Notes: generated by a model not told the origin, from the sequence alone. Numbered from the stretch's first letter, positions 1-7,715 are shown. The stretch is DNA of 32,880 bases from Nonomuraea corallina (GCF_027620315.1 NZ_JAPNNL010000070.1:1-32880); one strand, 5' to 3'. Translations and numbers: made by a program.

Positions 1-844
1 CTCGGCGGAGCACGGAGATCTGCAGGAGCCCCACCACGAGCATGACGACGAAGAGCACCGTCGAGGCGGCCGAGGCGAGCGCCGGCCGGTTCAGCTGTCC
101 CTGCTGGTGCCAGATGTAGTACTCCGGCAGGTAGGTCGACCCCTCCGGGCCGCCGCTGGTCATGACGAAGAGCAGCCCGAACATGGACGTCAGCATGCCG
201 ATCGTCGTCGTCACGAAGACGAACTGGATGGTACGGGTCAGGCCCGGGATGATCACGTGCCGGATGGACTGGCGGAGCGACGCGCCGTCCACCCGGGCGG
301 CGTCCAGCAGCGAGCCGTCCAGGGTGCTGAACCCCGCGAGGAACACCACCAGGGCCATCCCGAACGTCGCCCAGATGTGCACCCCGGCCACCGTGACCAT
401 GGCGATGCCCGGATCCCCCAGCCAGTCGACGGGACCGGCGCCGAACGCCGCCAGGACGGAGTTCAGCGGGCCGTCGTACCCGAGCACGAGGTTGAAGATC
501 GCGCCGACGATCACCGGCGAGAGCACGGCAGGGAAGAAGTAGACGCTGCGGTAGACCCGGTGTCCCGGCACGCGCAGATAGAGGAAGGTGGCGAGCAGCC
601 CCGGGATCGCCACCGCCACGGGAAGCAGCAGCATCAGCAGCCCGACGTTGCGCAGCGAGGTGTGGAACAGCGGGTCCGTGGCCAGCTCCAGGTAGTTGCC
701 CGCCCCGACGAAGGCGCCGTTGAGCTCGCCGTCGCCCGTGAAGGAGAAGTTGACGCCCAGGGCCAGCGGCCACAGGCGCAGCACCACGATGATCAGCACG
801 GCCGGGGCCACCAGGACGTACGGCGCGAGGCGCTCGGCGCGCAC
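1..844 (-). CDS. Sugar ABC transporter permease, MalF/UgpA type (partial, C-terminus outside window)
   Basis: This is an inner-membrane permease subunit of a carbohydrate ABC importer. I translated the minus strand from a GTG at 844. It stays open for 281 codons to the window edge, so only the last residues are missing. The N-terminus forms a hydrophobic helix (APYVLVAPAVLIIVVLRLWP), and about six membrane segments follow in the MalF-like pattern. The cytoplasmic EAA loop that docks on the ATPase is clear as DAARVDGAS...VIIPGL, followed by the usual FVFVTT helix. The start lies 5 nt after the stop of the binding-protein gene, so the two are one operon. A second permease would normally follow outside the window. 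The family call is firm; the substrate is not readable. Confidence 0.9.
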   Translation of the reverse strand, partial: MRAERLAPYVLVAPAVLIIVVLRLWPLALGVNFSFTGDGELNGAFVGAGNYLELATDPLFHTSLRNVGLLMLLLPVAVAIPGLLATFLYLRVPGHRVYRSVYFFPAVLSPVIVGAIFNLVLGYDGPLNSVLAAFGAGPVDWLGDPGIAMVTVAGVHIWATFGMALVVFLAGFSTLDGSLLDAARVDGASLRQSIRHVIIPGLTRTIQFVFVTTTIGMLTSMFGLLFVMTSGGPEGSTYLPEYYIWHQQGQLNRPALASAASTVLFVVMLVVGLLQISVLRR

Positions 845-849
845 GGGGG

Positions 850-2118
850 TCAGCCCGTCCGGTCGGAGGCGGCCAACTGCTCCAGGGCCCCGTCCACGGT
901 GATCGACCCGCTCAGGAGCTTCTGGGACAGCCTGCCCATCACGTCCAGGGTCTTGGAGGACAGCGCCACGTGCAGGGCGGGCTTGCCGGTCCGGATCTGG
1001 GAGGCGATCGCGGCGGCGGCCGGACCGGCCTTCGAGACGTCGATCGTGGTGTCGGAGGTGATCGCGCCGGCCTCGGCGTAGAACGCCGTCAGGGCCTCCG
1101 CCGAGGTCAGGGCCCGCACCAGGCCGGCGGCCAGCGCGGGGTCCTTCGTCCCCTTGGCCACCGCGTAGCCGATGCCGCCGTCGTACGGAAGGCTCGGGGC
1201 GGCCCCGTCGGTGACGACCGGGGCCGGCATGACGCCGAGCTTCTCGGGCGGCAGGAACTCGCCGAAGTCCTTCCAGTGCCCGATGTCCGACATCAGCCCG
1301 ATGATGTGAGCGGCCTTCCCGGTCTGGAAGACCCGGAAGACGTCGGTGAACATCGCGGTGGAGTTGGCGCCGCCGTTGTTCAGCCCCTGGTCGCCGGCGT
1401 CCTTCCACAGCTCGAAGATCCGTCGTACGTGGGGGGAGGTCCAGTCGCGCTCGCCGGCGATCCAGTCGTCGTACTCCCGGGGGGTGAGGATGCCGGAGCC
1501 GAGGCCCGACAGGAAGAACTGGATGCCGAAGCCTTCCTTGTTGCCGAGCGCGAAGCAGGCGGCCCCGGTCCTCCGCTTGATGGCGGCGCAGCCGCTGACG
1601 AACTCGTCCCAGGTCCCGGGCGGGGCGGCCGGGTCGAGGCCGGCCGCCTCGTAGAGCGACCTGTTGTAGTAGATCGGGTGCCCCTGCAGGGTCACCGGCG
1701 CCGCGTAGACCTTGCCCCCCTCGCTGAACGCGCCCCAGCCCGCCAGCCGGTCCCTGTCCTCGGCCACGTACGGGTCCAGCGGGAGGAGCATGCCGGCCCG
1801 GTCGCGGATCTGCCCGCCCCCGTTGAAGAGCATGACGTCGGGCGCCTTGTTCGACCGGCTCGCCGTGCCGAGCAGGGTGTAGTACTGGTCGAACGGCTGC
1901 GCGACGAACTCGACGGTGACCCCCGGATGCCGTTCGGCGAAGACCGCCTTCGCCTTGGCGACGTACGCGGCGGCAGCCGGTTCGCCGGACTTCCAGTCCC
2001 AGACCACGAGCTTGCGCTGCGCCTCTGCGGACGGAGGGTCCGTCCGGGTCGCGCTGCCACAGCCGGCCACGGTCAGGGCGACGGCCATCCAGGCCGCCCA
2101 TAACGCTCGGTGTCTCAT
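850..2118 (-). CDS. Extracellular sugar-binding lipoprotein of ABC transporter (SBP family 1)
   Basis: This 422-residue protein captures a sugar outside the membrane and delivers it to the permease encoded just downstream. The ATG at 2118 was chosen because it starts a lipoprotein signal peptide with lipobox TVAGC (lipidated Cys20). Longer upstream reading adds non-signal sequence and crosses the promoter. The mature part begins KLVVWDWKSGEPAAAAYV and contains the MalE-like pattern of a Trp-rich start, then APDVMLFNGGG and TWDEFVSGC segments typical of family 1 solute-binding proteins. It is transcribed divergently from the GntR regulator, and the intervening promoter holds a palindrome. Likely ligands are mono- or oligosaccharides; the exact one cannot be told. 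Confidence 0.9.
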   Translation of the reverse strand: MRHRALWAAWMAVALTVAGCGSATRTDPPSAEAQRKLVVWDWKSGEPAAAAYVAKAKAVFAERHPGVTVEFVAQPFDQYYTLLGTASRSNKAPDVMLFNGGGQIRDRAGMLLPLDPYVAEDRDRLAGWGAFSEGGKVYAAPVTLQGHPIYYNRSLYEAAGLDPAAPPGTWDEFVSGCAAIKRRTGAACFALGNKEGFGIQFFLSGLGSGILTPREYDDWIAGERDWTSPHVRRIFELWKDAGDQGLNNGGANSTAMFTDVFRVFQTGKAAHIIGLMSDIGHWKDFGEFLPPEKLGVMPAPVVTDGAAPSLPYDGGIGYAVAKGTKDPALAAGLVRALTSAEALTAFYAEAGAITSDTTIDVSKAGPAAAAIASQIRTGKPALHVALSSKTLDVMGRLSQKLLSGSITVDGALEQLAASDRTG

Positions 2119-2165
2119 CGCTGCCCGCTTTCGGGAGCGGCCGACGGATCCGGCCGTCTGCGGTA

Positions 2166-2194
2166 AACGTAATTCGTATGACGTATTACGGCAA
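2166..2194 (-). promoter_or_regulatory. Promoter of the ABC importer operon with embedded GntR operator palindrome
   Basis: On the minus strand a -35 box TTGCCG (2194-2189) and a -10 box TACGTT (2171-2166) are separated by 17 bp. An imperfect 23-bp palindrome lies at 2168-2190: outer arms CGTAAT and ATTACG, inner arms CGT and ACG, with 18 of 23 positions symmetric. It fills the spacer, so a bound dimer would block RNA polymerase. The adjacent divergent FadR-type regulator is the obvious ligand. The boxes and symmetry are seen directly; binding is inferred. Confidence 0.65.
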
Positions 2195-2205
2195 GAGATC
2201 TCGCG

Positions 2206-2211
2206 TATACT
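2206..2211 (+). promoter_or_regulatory. Candidate -10 box of the GntR gene
   Basis: TATACT lies 43 bp before the chosen ATG of the GntR gene. The palindrome at 2168-2190 would lie over or just upstream of the corresponding -35 region, which fits autorepression. No good -35 hexamer is visible. Confidence 0.4.
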
Positions 2212-2253
2212 GTGCGCGGTGACGCTGTCACCTGGCAGGTCACCGGAGGCGAC

Positions 2254-3021
2254 ATGACGGCATCGCGCGAAACGGCCGGCAGTGGCCCGGCGCCGGCCTG
2301 GGTCCATCGCCCGCCGAGTCTCGCCAGAGCGGTGACGGCCGAGTTGGTGGAGCGCATCGTGCGCGGGGTCCACCCGCCGGGCACCCCGCTGCCCCCCGAG
2401 CCCGCGCTGTGCGAGGCCTTCTCCGTGAGCCGCACCGTCGTGCGGGAGGCGGTCAAGATCCTTCAGGAGAAGGGGCTGGTGCAGGTCCGGCAGGGCTCCG
2501 GCACCATGGTCACCCCGCCGGCGACGTGGGACATGCTCGACGAGCTCGTCCTCAGCGCGACCATCGCCGAGGACGAGAGCCTGACGATCCTCGACGACCT
2601 CGTCGTCACCCGGCGCGTGCTGGAGTCCGACATGGCCAACGTCGCCGCCCGCCTGGCCGGGCCGGACACCATCGACCGGCTACGGGCGCTGGTGGACCAC
2701 ATGGACGAGCTCGTGGGCGACCCGGCCACCTACGCCGAGAGCGACCGCGCCTTCCACGACACCATCATGCGCGCCTCCGGCAACCGCATCGCCCGCGCCG
2801 TCGTACGGTCGCTGGAAGGTCAGGTCGTCAACACCGCCCGGTACATGGGCCGGACCGAGCGGGCCCTGTGCGTGGCGTCGAACCTCGGCCACCGCCGCGT
2901 CTACGAACGCATCGCCGCGCACGACCCCGAGGGCGCCGCCGAGGCGATGTTCCGGCACATCACCGACGCCTGGATCGTCCGCCGCAGCGGCACGGCCGAT
3001 CCCGTGCGGCTGCGGCGCTAG
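2254..3021 (+). CDS. GntR-family transcriptional regulator, FadR subfamily (FCD domain)
   Basis: This 255-residue DNA-binding protein probably represses the divergent sugar importer. The ATG at 2254 is preceded by GGAGG at 2245-2249; an earlier in-frame GTG at 2212 lacks such a site and falls at the predicted transcription start. Residues about 22-88 form the winged helix-turn-helix (LARAVTAELVERIVRG, then FSVSRTVVREAVKILQEKGL and VRQGSGTMV). The rest is an all-helical FCD ligand domain. The usual metal-binding pattern is visible: Asp in ESDRAFHD, His in NLGHRRVYERI and His in MFRHITDAW. The ligand is probably a sugar acid or related metabolite of the transported substrate, which is inference. 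Confidence 0.9.
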   Translation: MTASRETAGSGPAPAWVHRPPSLARAVTAELVERIVRGVHPPGTPLPPEPALCEAFSVSRTVVREAVKILQEKGLVQVRQGSGTMVTPPATWDMLDELVLSATIAEDESLTILDDLVVTRRVLESDMANVAARLAGPDTIDRLRALVDHMDELVGDPATYAESDRAFHDTIMRASGNRIARAVVRSLEGQVVNTARYMGRTERALCVASNLGHRRVYERIAAHDPEGAAEAMFRHITDAWIVRRSGTADPVRLRR

Positions 3022-3138
3022 CACGGCCCCTCGGTCCGGTGAAAGTTACATCGCGGCAGATCAACGACCGCCGCGTCGGCCTGTCCTGGTCAGGCGGAGG
3101 AGCGGCGAGGCCGGCCTGGGCGGGAGACCCCGGCCTCG

Positions 3139-3273
3139 GACGCCCGGACGCTTGACAGATCTTTTCGCGGCGTTGTTTGCTCCGCTGCACCATCGCCGTC
3201 AGCCATCGGAAAGAGAGGAAGGCGATCCAGGCGGCGTTGAGTTAGCGCTAACATCCGCGACGCCCGGACGCTT
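3139..3273 (+). repeat. 15-bp direct repeat pair in the intergenic region
   Basis: GACGCCCGGACGCTT occurs at 3139-3153 and again at 3259-3273, a start-to-start spacing of exactly 120 bp. The first copy runs into TTGACA (3152-3157), a perfect -35 hexamer, though no good -10 follows. The second lies between the LacI-type palindrome and the esterase start. The copies may be coincidental in this GC-rich DNA or mark a small duplication. Confidence 0.4.
3241..3252. promoter_or_regulatory. LacI-type operator palindrome upstream of the secreted esterase
   Basis: GTTAGCGCTAAC is a perfect 12-bp palindrome with the central GCGC step typical of LacI/GalR-family operators. It lies 65 bp before the start of the lectin-tailed esterase gene. 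In actinomycetes, sites of this kind often control secreted polysaccharide-degrading enzymes. No LacI-type gene is in the window, so any repressor would be encoded elsewhere. Confidence 0.5.
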
Positions 3274-3317
3274 CCGTTCACGTGTGTCACCAGGACAACG
3301 GCAAAGGAAAGTGCGTG

Positions 3318-4649
3318 ATGCCGAGGCTCAGACTCCTCCTCACCGCCATCGCGTCGGCGGCACTGCTCGTCGTCCCGGCCATGGGACAGCCGGCGCTGGG
3401 CGACAGCACGACCCCGTCGCGCACGGCGCCGCGCGCCCTCGCGCCCACCGCGGGATGCGGCAAGACCCCGGCCCTCAGAAGCGGCGCCCAATCCATCACC
3501 ACGAACGGCAAGAACCGCAGCTTCATCCTGAGGATTCCGGACAACTACCAGAACACGACCCCGTACCGGCTGATCTTCGGATTCCACTGGAACGGCGGCA
3601 CCGCCAACGACGTCGACTCGGGCGGGACCAGCGGCTACCCGTGGTCCTACTACGGGCTCAGGGCCCTGTCGAACGGCACCGCGATCTTCGTCGCGCCCCA
3701 GGGCCTCAACAACGGCTGGGCCAACTCGGGCGGCGAGGACGTCACCTTCGTCGACGACATGATCCGCAGGATCGAGGCGGACCTCTGCGTGGACACCGCC
3801 CAGCGCTTCGCCCTGGGCTTCAGCTACGGCGGCGGCATGAGTTACGCGCTCGCGTGCGCCCGCCCGACGGTGTTCCGCGCGGTGGCCGTCTACGCCGGCG
3901 CGCAGCTCAGCGGCTGCAGCGGCGGCACGGAGCCCGTCGCGTACATCGGGCTGCACGGCCTCAGGGACTCGGTGCTCAACATCTCCGCGGGCCGCTCGCT
4001 GCGGGACAGGTTCGTCAGGAACAACGGCTGCACCCCCCAGAACCCGCCGGAGCCCGCATCGGGCAGCCTGACGCACGTCGTCACCTACTACTCGGGGTGC
4101 CGGGCCGGGTACCCGGTCGCGTGGGCGGCCTTCGACGCGGGCCACACCCCCGGTCCCGTGGACGGCAGGCCCGGTGACTTCGAGCCCGGCGAGAACTCCT
4201 GGACCAGGCCGGTGGTCTGGGACTTCTTCACCCGGCTGGGAGGCGGCGACCCGAATCCGCCGGACACGGGCGCGTTCCGGGGAGTCGCGTCGAACCGGTG
4301 CCTGGACGTCAACGGCGCGTCCCAGGCCAACGGCGCGCAGGTGCTCATCTGGGACTGCAACGGTCAGCCCAACCAGCAGTGGACCGTCACCAGCGCCGGT
4401 GAGCTGCGGGTGTACGGCACCAAGTGCCTGGACGTGAACGGGGCCGGGACCGCCGACGGCACCGCCGTGATCATCTGGGACTGCAACGGCCAGAACAACC
4501 AGAAGTGGCGGCTCAACGCCGACGGCAGCATCACCGCCGTGGGCGCGAACAAGTGCCTGGACGTCAGCGGCGCCGGCACCGCCAACGGCGCCAGGGCACA
4601 GATCTGGACCTGCCACGGCGGCGCCAACCAGAAGTGGACCCGCGTCTGA
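3318..4649 (+). CDS. Secreted PHB-depolymerase/feruloyl-esterase-like enzyme with C-terminal ricin-type lectin (CBM13)
   Basis: This 443-residue secreted esterase probably cleaves ester bonds in plant cell-wall material or polyesters. The ATG at 3318 has GGAAAG just upstream and begins a signal peptide ending near residue 28. Residues about 45-310 are an alpha/beta hydrolase of the LpqC/COG3509 type. An oxyanion-side motif GFHWNGG is followed by nucleophile elbow GFSYGGG (Ser169), Asp in HGLRDSVLN and His in FDAGHTPGP. A Pro-rich linker leads to a beta-trefoil lectin (about 322-443) with three repeats ending NQQWTV, NQKWRL and NQKWTRV, which anchors the enzyme to polysaccharide. It stands alone, with an upstream LacI-type palindrome and a downstream hairpin. 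Feruloyl esterase is favoured over PHB depolymerase because of the lectin. Confidence 0.85.
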   Translation: MPRLRLLLTAIASAALLVVPAMGQPALGDSTTPSRTAPRALAPTAGCGKTPALRSGAQSITTNGKNRSFILRIPDNYQNTTPYRLIFGFHWNGGTANDVDSGGTSGYPWSYYGLRALSNGTAIFVAPQGLNNGWANSGGEDVTFVDDMIRRIEADLCVDTAQRFALGFSYGGGMSYALACARPTVFRAVAVYAGAQLSGCSGGTEPVAYIGLHGLRDSVLNISAGRSLRDRFVRNNGCTPQNPPEPASGSLTHVVTYYSGCRAGYPVAWAAFDAGHTPGPVDGRPGDFEPGENSWTRPVVWDFFTRLGGGDPNPPDTGAFRGVASNRCLDVNGASQANGAQVLIWDCNGQPNQQWTVTSAGELRVYGTKCLDVNGAGTADGTAVIIWDCNGQNNQKWRLNADGSITAVGANKCLDVSGAGTANGARAQIWTCHGGANQKWTRV

Positions 4650-4659
4650 CCGTCTCCAC

Positions 4660-4691
4660 GGAGCGGCCGTGACACCGCGCACGGCCGCTCC
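4660..4691 (+). terminator. Strong hairpin terminator after the esterase gene
   Basis: GGAGCGGCCGTG (4660-4671) and CACGGCCGCTCC (4680-4691) form a perfect 12-bp stem with an 8-nt loop, beginning 11 bp after the esterase stop. There is no U-tract, as is common for actinobacterial terminators. Confidence 0.75.
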
Positions 4692-4913
4692 CCGGTCGAG
4701 GTCGTCACCGGGCCCCGCCAGGGGGACAGTGGAGCTCAGGCCTCTCAACACCGAGCCCGCACGTGAGGGACGCGCAAGGCCGAAGGGCGCCGATCCGGCC
4801 GGTATTTGTACGCGGCCGGCCGCGAGGCGCCGGGGCGACACTGCGGGGACAGGGGCCGTGCTCCCCGCGGATCGGGGAGATCCTCACGCGCCCTCCACGG
4901 AGAAAAGGGCACC

Positions 4914-5396
4914 ATGAGATCTCACAAGCTGATCGCCGGACTGGCGCTGACCGTGGGCGTGGTGACGCCGCTGGCCGTGACCGCGAATCCGGCCGCCGCC
5001 AGGGCGACGTCGTGCCGCGTGCAGCTCTACGACATCGACTCGCTCAACGCCGCGGAACGGGACGGGCGGGATGAGCTCCGCTTCCTGGTCGGCGGGAACC
5101 TGTTCCCCAGGTTCACCGAGGACTACTTCCCGATGGTGACCGGAGGCGACGGGGACCCCGCCGACTTCGAGCACCCCACCACGGTCGTCGGAACCATCGG
5201 CAGCGTGGGCTTCGACCTGCGCGAGGTCACGCCCCCGGCCGCCGGCACGGGCGACAGCCTGGGCGTGGCGATCGCGAACGGCGTCACGTGCTTCGCGCTG
5301 GACAGGGGCGAGGTGGCCATCGAGGACACGTTCCTCGACGGGACCGATGAGACCTTCTACTCCTACCACGTCAGGCTCAAACTGACCGGACTCTAG
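4914..5396 (+). CDS. Small secreted protein of unknown function
   Basis: I do not recognise the family. The ATG at 4914 has a GGAGAAA ribosome site about 9 bp upstream and starts a classical signal peptide (hydrophobic stretch LIAGLALTVGVVTPLAV, cleavage after about residue 31, AAARA). The mature chain of about 129 residues is acidic, contains two cysteines (TSCRV near its start and GVTCFAL later) that could form one disulfide, and ends in a beta-strand-like YSYHVRLKLTG. This looks like a small beta-rich extracellular protein. It follows the esterase terminator and therefore has its own transcript. The upstream reading frame extends to 4806 but lacks a start with a better ribosome site. Confidence 0.75.
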   Translation: MRSHKLIAGLALTVGVVTPLAVTANPAAARATSCRVQLYDIDSLNAAERDGRDELRFLVGGNLFPRFTEDYFPMVTGGDGDPADFEHPTTVVGTIGSVGFDLREVTPPAAGTGDSLGVAIANGVTCFALDRGEVAIEDTFLDGTDETFYSYHVRLKLTGL

Positions 5397-5522
5397 GTCT
5401 GGTCGTCGACTCGGGCACCACCTGGGTCACGGAGGAGAAAAGAATCCGCGGTCTGTATAACGCGTGCTACCTGACCATCAGCAACCGCAATTGCTACGGC
5501 AACATCTACAACCGCCGATAAA
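5351..5522 (+). pseudogene. Possible remnant: start-less coding-like segment ending in a Cys/Tyr-rich tail
   Basis: Just after the small secreted protein, another frame is open from 5351 to a TAA at 5520-5522. It has no ATG, GTG or TTG to start it. Its end reads GLYNACYLTISNRNC then YGNIYNRR, which looks like the C-terminus of a small secreted disulfide protein rather than random GC-rich translation. It could be a leftover of a decayed neighbour of the 4914-5396 gene. The evidence is composition only, so confidence is low. Confidence 0.2.
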
Positions 5523-5552
5523 GGAATCGCGGCGAAGACGAAGGCCGATCGG

Positions 5553-6161
5553 TCAGTCGCCCCCCGGGCGGGGGGCGCGGAGTCCGACGGCCGGGAGGAT
5601 GGCCTGGTCGACGATGTCGGCCAGGTCCTCGTCGCTGGGCGGTGTGCCGTCCAGCAGGCGCTTGGTGACCAGCGCCTCGCCGATGTCGGCGACCACGGGG
5701 GTGAGCAACGCGGCCGGGAAGTGGCCGCGGTCGGCGTAGTACTGCAGCACCGTGCTCGTGAACGTGCCCCCTCGCCGGGCGAAGACCTTCTCGAAGATCG
5801 CGTCGGAGACCTGCGCGGCGCCCATCGGGTCGGTGAGGATGGCCGCGACCGCACGGCCGGCCGGGCTGAGCATCCAGGCGCGCATGAGCTGGAGTGATCG
5901 GATCAGGTCGCCGCGCAGATCGTCGGCTCCCGGGGTGGGCTCCTCGACGGGATGCGCGTGGTAGAGCGCGTCCAGGAGGATGTCGATCGGGTCCGACCAG
6001 CGACGGTACAGCGTGGTGCGGGCGGTCGCCGCCCGCCTGCCGATGCCTTCCATGGTCAGCCGGCCGACGCCGACCTCCACCACCTCTTCCAGCACCGCGG
6101 CGCGGATGGCGTTGGCCACCTCTTCGGCGCTCCGCCGCGCCCGGCCGCTGTGATCTCCCAA
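5553..6161 (-). CDS. TetR/AcrR-family transcriptional regulator
   Basis: This 202-residue repressor is likely to control the divergent DUF418 membrane gene and itself. The helix-turn-helix lies at about residues 12-60 (VANAIRAAVLEEVVEVG, then LTMEGIGRRAATARTTLYRR), and the recognition helix is followed by WSDPIDILLDAL, typical of the TetR_C_11-like subgroup. The C-terminal ligand domain is normal in length. Translation apparently begins at TTG (6161), with GAGGGGTGA a few bases upstream; no ATG or GTG fits better. A 17-bp inverted repeat at 6258-6301 is its probable operator. The stop codon abuts a strong hairpin. The inducer is unknown. Confidence 0.88.
   Translation of the reverse strand: MGDHSGRARRSAEEVANAIRAAVLEEVVEVGVGRLTMEGIGRRAATARTTLYRRWSDPIDILLDALYHAHPVEEPTPGADDLRGDLIRSLQLMRAWMLSPAGRAVAAILTDPMGAAQVSDAIFEKVFARRGGTFTSTVLQYYADRGHFPAALLTPVVADIGEALVTKRLLDGTPPSDEDLADIVDQAILPAVGLRAPRPGGD
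5558..5577 (-). terminator. GC-rich hairpin at the 3' end of the TetR gene
   Basis: CGCCCCCC (5558-5565) and GGGGGGCG (5570-5577) make an 8-bp stem with a 4-nt loop. It overlaps the last codons of the TetR gene and faces the convergent small secreted gene. It may terminate one or both transcripts. Confidence 0.4.
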
Positions 6162-6257
6162 TCGTCACCCCTCGTTCGATCCCAGGGCCGCATCTTACTC
6201 GTGGAGTCGCACCGCGACCGGCCCGTGGGAGCGCCCGCATCGAGACACCGGCGCCGA

Positions 6258-6301
6258 GCTACGCCACTGTAGCTATATTGCTGTAGCTACAGTAGCGTAG
6301 C
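6258..6301. promoter_or_regulatory. Probable TetR operator between divergent TetR and DUF418 genes
   Basis: The arms 6258-6274 and 6285-6301 form a 17-bp inverted repeat with one mismatch around a 10-nt spacer. Nested inside it are a perfect palindrome CTGTAGCTACAG (6281-6292) and a direct repeat CTGTAGCTA (6267 and 6281). Such compound symmetry suits one or two TetR dimers. TATATT at 6274-6279 sits in the middle and may serve as a -10 element. Confidence 0.65.
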
Positions 6302-6400
6302 CTTAACAGCGCCGGCCGGACGCACGCCGCCGGGGACACCGTGACACCCGCACGCCCGAGCAGCCGCAGAGGCGGGGTCCTTCGATGTGAGAGGTCAACC

Positions 6401-7573
6401 ATGTCCATCGCTCCTCCGGCTCCCGCTCCCGGGGCCACCCCCATCACCCGCCGGGCCCTCGCCCCCGATCTCGCGCGCGGGCTGATGCTGCTGCTCATCG
6501 CGCTGGCGCACGCGCACATGTACCTGTCCGGCCACGACGCGGGCTTCCGCGGCTACGCCCTGGACGGCGCGGTCGTCGACAGGGTGGTCGCCGGGGTGCA
6601 GATCGTCCTCGTGGACGGGCGGGCGCTGCCCATGTTCGCGGCCCTGTTCGGCTACGGCCTGGTCCAGCTCGCCGATCGGCACCTGGCCACCGGCAGGAGC
6701 TGGCCGCAGGTGCGCGCCGTGCTGCGCCGCCGGAGCCTGTGGCTGCTGGCCTTCGGGTTCTGCCACGCGCTGCTGCTGTTCTTCGGCGACATCCTCGGGG
6801 CGTACGGGCTGGTGGGGCTCGTGCTCGTCGGCTTCGTCCGGCGCGAGGACCGGGCCGTGCTGCGGGCCGCGGTGATCGGGCTGGCGCTGCACGTCGTGGT
6901 GATGTTCGGCTTCGGGCTGCTCACCGTCTCCGCGCCCAAGGGCGACACGCCCGCCGCCATGGCGGATCCCGTCGAGGCGCTCGTGATGCGGCTCATCGGA
7001 TGGTCCGGAATGACGCCCACCTACTTCGCCGTCAGCGTGGTGCCCGCCTTCCTGTTCGGGATCTGGGCGGCCCGGCGGCACGTGCTGGAAAACCCGACGC
7101 CGAACCGGGACCTGCTCTCCCGGGTCGCCGTCGCGGGCACGGCGTCGGCCGTCGTGGGCGCGGTTCCGCTGATGCTCGTCGACACCCGGATCTGGACGCC
7201 GTCGGACCTGGTCTCCGTGTCCGCGTACGCGCTGCACAGCGTGACCGGCATCGCCGGCGGGCTCGCGTACGCGGCGATCATCGGACTCGTCGCCGGCCGG
7301 GCGCGACGCGGCCGTCCCGGCCCGCTCGTCAGGGCGCTCGCGGCCTGCGGCCAATGGTCGCTGACCTGTTATCTGCTCCAGTCAGTGATCTTCGTCGCGG
7401 TGTTCGCCCCGTACGCGGGAGGCCTCGGCACGCGCGTCGGCGACGCCGTGGCGTCCGGCATCGCCGTGGTGACCTGGCTGGCCACCGTGGCGCTCGCCGC
7501 GCTGCTGGCGCCGGGCGGGCGCAGAGGGCCCGCCGAGGCCGCGCTCCGGCGGCTGACGTACGGGAGAAGCTGA
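6401..7573 (+). CDS. DUF418 (YeiB-like) multi-pass membrane protein
   Basis: This is a 390-residue polytopic membrane protein of the DUF418 group. The biochemical role is not established; the fold is related to membrane acyltransferases, and transport or envelope functions have been proposed. The ATG at 6401 has GAGAGG 7-8 bp upstream. The family marks are all present: an N-terminal DLARGLMLLLIALAH helix, the conserved LPMFAALFGYG at about residues 76-86, FGDILGAYGLVG, and the C-terminal GQWSLTCYLLQS segment. About ten membrane helices are predicted. It is divergent from a TetR regulator with a compound operator between them, so it is probably induced by a small molecule or membrane stress. 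Confidence 0.85.
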   Translation: MSIAPPAPAPGATPITRRALAPDLARGLMLLLIALAHAHMYLSGHDAGFRGYALDGAVVDRVVAGVQIVLVDGRALPMFAALFGYGLVQLADRHLATGRSWPQVRAVLRRRSLWLLAFGFCHALLLFFGDILGAYGLVGLVLVGFVRREDRAVLRAAVIGLALHVVVMFGFGLLTVSAPKGDTPAAMADPVEALVMRLIGWSGMTPTYFAVSVVPAFLFGIWAARRHVLENPTPNRDLLSRVAVAGTASAVVGAVPLMLVDTRIWTPSDLVSVSAYALHSVTGIAGGLAYAAIIGLVAGRARRGRPGPLVRALAACGQWSLTCYLLQSVIFVAVFAPYAGGLGTRVGDAVASGIAVVTWLATVALAALLAPGGRRGPAEAALRRLTYGRS

Positions 7574-7666
7574 CCCGCGCGAGGACCCCGGGAGCCTTCC
7601 CGCGCCCGGGAGACGGGACCCCGTACCGCCGCCGGGCGCGGCCGGCGGTTTGTCGGAGGCGATCCC

Positions 7667-7672
7667 TAGGGT
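7667..7672 (+). promoter_or_regulatory. -10 box positioned for a leaderless transcript
   Basis: TAGGGT lies exactly 7 nt before an ATG at 7680, the spacing expected when transcription begins on the start codon itself, as is frequent in actinobacteria. No convincing -35 box is seen. Confidence 0.35.
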
Positions 7673-7679
7673 GCGGCGC

Positions 7680-7715
7680 ATGACGTGTTCGACTGCTTCC
7701 GTGAGCGCTGCCTGA
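7680..7715 (+). CDS. Possible 11-codon leader peptide upstream of the DUF6493 gene
   Basis: An ATG at 7680 opens an 11-residue frame (MTCSTASVSAA). Its TGA overlaps the ATG of the large downstream gene as TGATG at 7713-7717. The upstream TAGGGT would make it leaderless, and termination at the overlap could couple translation to the big gene, which lacks a good ribosome site of its own. This is inferred from spacing only. Confidence 0.25.
   Translation: MTCSTASVSAA

Noticed and set aside
3090-4841. Long minus-strand frame over the esterase and flanks
   Set aside because: It crosses the terminator and promoter of the esterase and has no recognisable domain; the plus-strand esterase has signal peptide, triad and lectin repeats.
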